From Candidatus Omnitrophota bacterium (GTDB taxonomy: Bacteria > Omnitrophota > Gorgyraeia > 2-02-FULL-51-18 > JAGOUK01): a stretch of 7,695 nt of DNA. This document shows, one piece after another, positions 6,058 through 7,695 of the stretch. Positions within the stretch are counted from its first letter, which is position 1, and each line of letters begins with the position of its first letter. The notes under the pieces were generated by a model that worked only from the letters and a program-made list of their open reading frames with translations, was not told the DNA's origin and made no database searches. The stretch covers positions 1 through 7,695 of the forward strand of contig JAGVCY010000199.1 of assembly GCA_020058965.1 (NCBI GenBank), read 5' to 3'. Position numbers and translations under genes: made by a program.

Positions 6058-6534
6058 ATGGCAGAAACCGTAGAACCCCTCGAGTCTTTTAAGGATTGTT
6101 GGAGCACCTTCCGTCGGCAGGTGCTGCGGATGCTTGCCAAGACGCCCGGAACGCCGGAAGAAACCGCGGAGCTTTTAAAATCTCGGGACGCGCTGCTTCT
6201 GCGCTTGCGGCGGCTCAAAAAATCCGAGGACGGCGAATCGATGCCCGCGCAAATCGGGATGTTGTTGGATCGGCTGCAGAGTTATCCGACATTTGAAAGT
6301 TTATCAGACGCCCGGGTCTCGGAACTTGAGCGGCTGGTAAAAGAAGCGGAAGAGCGTATCGGTTCCTGGCTGGCCGGCATGGAACGAAAAACGGTTTATC
6401 AGATCTCGGTGGCAGGCGAGGACCGCCGCGAGCGCATCAAGCGGATCGCGTGGGCGGTGGGGGCATTTGTGGGTTTTACGGTTTTTTTGACCGCGGCGGC
6501 CATTCAAATATTTCTCAATAGGAGCATGCGATGA
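6058..6534 (+). CDS. Unknown protein with helical body and C-terminal membrane anchor
   Basis: The protein has 158 residues from ATG 6058. An in-frame TTG at 6025 would add 11 residues but has no better initiation signal. I do not recognise it. Residues 1-125 are charged and helical, rich in Leu, Arg, Glu and Lys with coiled-coil potential (for example DALLLRLRRLKKSEDGE and VSELERLVKEAEERIGSWL). A basic stretch, DRRERIKR, leads into one transmembrane helix at about 130-153 (IAWAVGAFVGFTVFLTAAAI), and only NRSMR follows. This is tail-anchored topology with the body in the cytoplasm. Its stop overlaps the HU start as ATGA, so it is translationally coupled to HU and then hisS. The operon position suggests constant expression, but the role is open; a structural or scaffolding job at the membrane is only a guess. 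No Shine-Dalgarno is visible upstream. Confidence 0.82.
   Translation: MAETVEPLESFKDCWSTFRRQVLRMLAKTPGTPEETAELLKSRDALLLRLRRLKKSEDGESMPAQIGMLLDRLQSYPTFESLSDARVSELERLVKEAEERIGSWLAGMERKTVYQISVAGEDRRERIKRIAWAVGAFVGFTVFLTAAAIQIFLNRSMR
6520..6524 (+). promoter_or_regulatory. Shine-Dalgarno of the HU gene inside the upstream gene
   Basis: AGGAG with six bases before ATG at 6531, embedded in the last codons of the preceding gene. Together with the ATGA stop-start overlap it fixes the HU start and implies coupled translation. Confidence 0.8.
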
Positions 6535-6809
6535 CCATCACTAAAAAAGACATCATTCTCAAGATCGCCAACGACACCGGCATCAAGCAGATCGATGTGA
6601 AGCGCGTCGTTCAGCAGATGCTCGACGGCATCACGCTCTCGCTCGCCAAAGGCGAAACTGTCGAACTCCGCAACTTCGGCATCTTCAAGGTCAAAGCGCG
6701 CAGAGCCCGCACCGGCCGCAACCCGCGCACCGGCGAGGAAGTGCCGGTGCCCCCTAAAAAAGTCGCAATCTTTAAACCGGGCCTCATCATGAAGCGGGAT
6801 GTTAAATAA
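6531..6809 (+). CDS. HU/IHF-family histone-like DNA-binding protein
   Basis: At 92 residues this is the usual size of the family. The N-terminal helices (about 4-40) form the dimer body, followed by LRNFGIF (46-52) and the DNA-gripping beta arm with GRNPRTGE at 62-69, in which Pro65 is the residue that wedges between base pairs in this family. It ends with the conserved VAIFKPG region (78-84). HU/IHF proteins bend DNA, compact the nucleoid and assist replication, recombination and transcription. The IHF-like LRNFGIFKVK and the single-gene form do not settle whether it acts as HU or an IHF subunit. It is coupled to the upstream membrane protein by ATGA and lies 3 bp before hisS. Codons are rich in C-ending choices, unlike the G-rich hisS, consistent with high expression. 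Confidence 0.95.
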   Translation: MTITKKDIILKIANDTGIKQIDVKRVVQQMLDGITLSLAKGETVELRNFGIFKVKARRARTGRNPRTGEEVPVPPKKVAIFKPGLIMKRDVK

Positions 6810-6812
6810 AAA

Positions 6813-7695
6813 ATGATACAGCGCCTTCGCGGAACCAAGGACTTGATCGGCCCCGAGGCCGTTGCCTGGGAAAAGATTGAGTCATCGGCCCACGCAGTTT
6901 TTGCCCGCTTCGGGTACGAGCCAATCAGGACGCCGATCATGGAGTCGTATCAACTTTTTTCTCGCTCTGTCGGCGAAGTGACGGACATCGTTCAAAAAGA
7001 GATGTACCGATTTGAGGACCGTTCGGGGGAGGATGTCGCGCTCAGGCCCGAAGGCACGGCGAGCATTGTGCGAGCCTACCTCGAGAATCATCTTTCGCAG
7101 GAGCGGCCCGTCCGAAAATTGTATTACTCCGGGCCGATGTTCCGCGCCGAGCGCCCGCAGGCGGGACGGTTGAGGCAATTTCATCAGATCGGAGCCGAGG
7201 TGTTCGGGTCCGCGTCGGCGCTGGCGGACGCGGAAGCGATGGCCGTGCTGGCGGAAGTTTTGCGCGCGGCCGGGGTGCGTCGATTCAGATTTGAAGTGAA
7301 TAATTTGGGAAGCGCGGAGGATCGCAAAGCATTCGGCGTGGTGCTGACGGATTTTTTCACAAAAGATCTGGCGGGGTTGTGTAAGGATTGTCAGGCGCGG
7401 CTTGGCCGGAATGTTTTTCGTCTGTTGGATTGCAAGGCGGAGTCCTGCCAGGGGGCGCTGGGACGGGCGCCGAAGATCAGCGAGCATGTGTCCGAGGCGA
7501 GTCAGGCGAACTTTAAAAAAATCGGCGAGCTGTTGACCGATCTGGGGATTCAATGGTCGCACAATCCGCGGATCGTGCGCGGGCTCGATTATTACAACGG
7601 TCTCGTGTTCGAATGGACCACGGACATGCTTGGCTCCCAGTCCACGGTGTGTGCCGGGGGGCGCTATGATAGCCTCGCGAAGACTTTGGGAGGCA
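6813..7695 (+). CDS. hisS: Histidyl-tRNA synthetase, 3' end outside the window
   Basis: The 294 complete codons run to the window edge without a stop; full-length HisRS is about 420 residues, so roughly the catalytic two-thirds is visible. It joins histidine to tRNA-His using ATP, in the cytoplasm. Class II motif 1 lies near residues 35-60. LRPEGTA at 77-83 holds the Glu that contacts the substrate. Motif 2 is FRAERPQAGRLRQFHQIGAE (110-129) with Arg111 and Gln125. The HisRS-specific box RGLDYYNG is at 256-263, with Arg256 matching the catalytic Arg259 of the E. coli enzyme, and AGGRYD follows. An insert carries CKDC...LDCKAESC, the four-Cys region seen in many bacterial HisRS. The start MIQRLRGTKDL is the classical N-terminus. 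It lies 3 bp after the HU stop without a clear Shine-Dalgarno, so it is likely coupled. Confidence 0.97.
   Translation, partial: MIQRLRGTKDLIGPEAVAWEKIESSAHAVFARFGYEPIRTPIMESYQLFSRSVGEVTDIVQKEMYRFEDRSGEDVALRPEGTASIVRAYLENHLSQERPVRKLYYSGPMFRAERPQAGRLRQFHQIGAEVFGSASALADAEAMAVLAEVLRAAGVRRFRFEVNNLGSAEDRKAFGVVLTDFFTKDLAGLCKDCQARLGRNVFRLLDCKAESCQGALGRAPKISEHVSEASQANFKKIGELLTDLGIQWSHNPRIVRGLDYYNGLVFEWTTDMLGSQSTVCAGGRYDSLAKTLGG

Noticed and set aside
6882..7562. 226-codon open frame on the minus strand
   Set aside because: Lies wholly opposite hisS, whose motifs are intact; its translation is rich in Arg, His and Gln without any recognisable domain.

Overview
The window is ordinary-looking bacterial chromosome, dense in genes, with about 54% GC by eye and a lower-GC left end. 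The gene set points to a Gram-negative-type bacterium: a lipobox protein, a membrane-anchored peroxidase, a GT-C glycosyltransferase of the kind used on cell-surface glycans, HU and histidyl-tRNA synthetase. I cannot place the lineage from sequence alone. An uncultured phylum such as Omnitrophota or another PVC-type group would fit the style, but this is a low-confidence guess. Two of the seven genes have a clear Shine-Dalgarno sequence (glutathione peroxidase and HU), and one gene looks leaderless.

Layout. Positions 1-803 (+) hold a 5'-truncated lipoprotein with TPR-like helices whose codon usage changes abruptly part way along. Positions 804-1034 are a convergent gap without a recognisable gene. 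Positions 1035-2855 (-) encode a sensor phosphatase (periplasmic sensor region, HAMP, SpoIIE/RsbU-type PP2C), and 2880-3452 (-) encode an XRE-cupin transcription regulator just upstream in the same operon. Positions 3453-3658 are a divergent control region full of palindromes and repeats. Positions 3659-4300 (+) encode a membrane-anchored glutathione-peroxidase-family protein. Its end overlaps by 15 bp the end of a convergent GT39-like membrane glycosyltransferase, 4286-5911 (-). Positions 5912-6057 are a second divergent control region, with a perfect TATAAT placed for a leaderless transcript and a 10-bp-phased GATCGCAC repeat cluster. Then comes a tightly packed (+) operon: an unknown tail-anchored membrane protein (6058-6534), HU (6531-6809) and hisS (6813 to the window edge).

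How they work together. The regulator and phosphatase are probably co-transcribed, with the regulator likely controlling its own promoter through a 19-bp inverted repeat. The phosphatase would pass a periplasmic signal to an unseen STAS-type target, since no STAS or anti-sigma gene is present here. The divergent peroxidase may share this control, but that is inference. The right-hand operon is housekeeping, and its first gene has no function I can assign. I see no mobile element, CRISPR, tRNA or rRNA, and no clear evidence of a new multi-gene system. The items best worth following are the two divergent control regions and the regulator-phosphatase pair.
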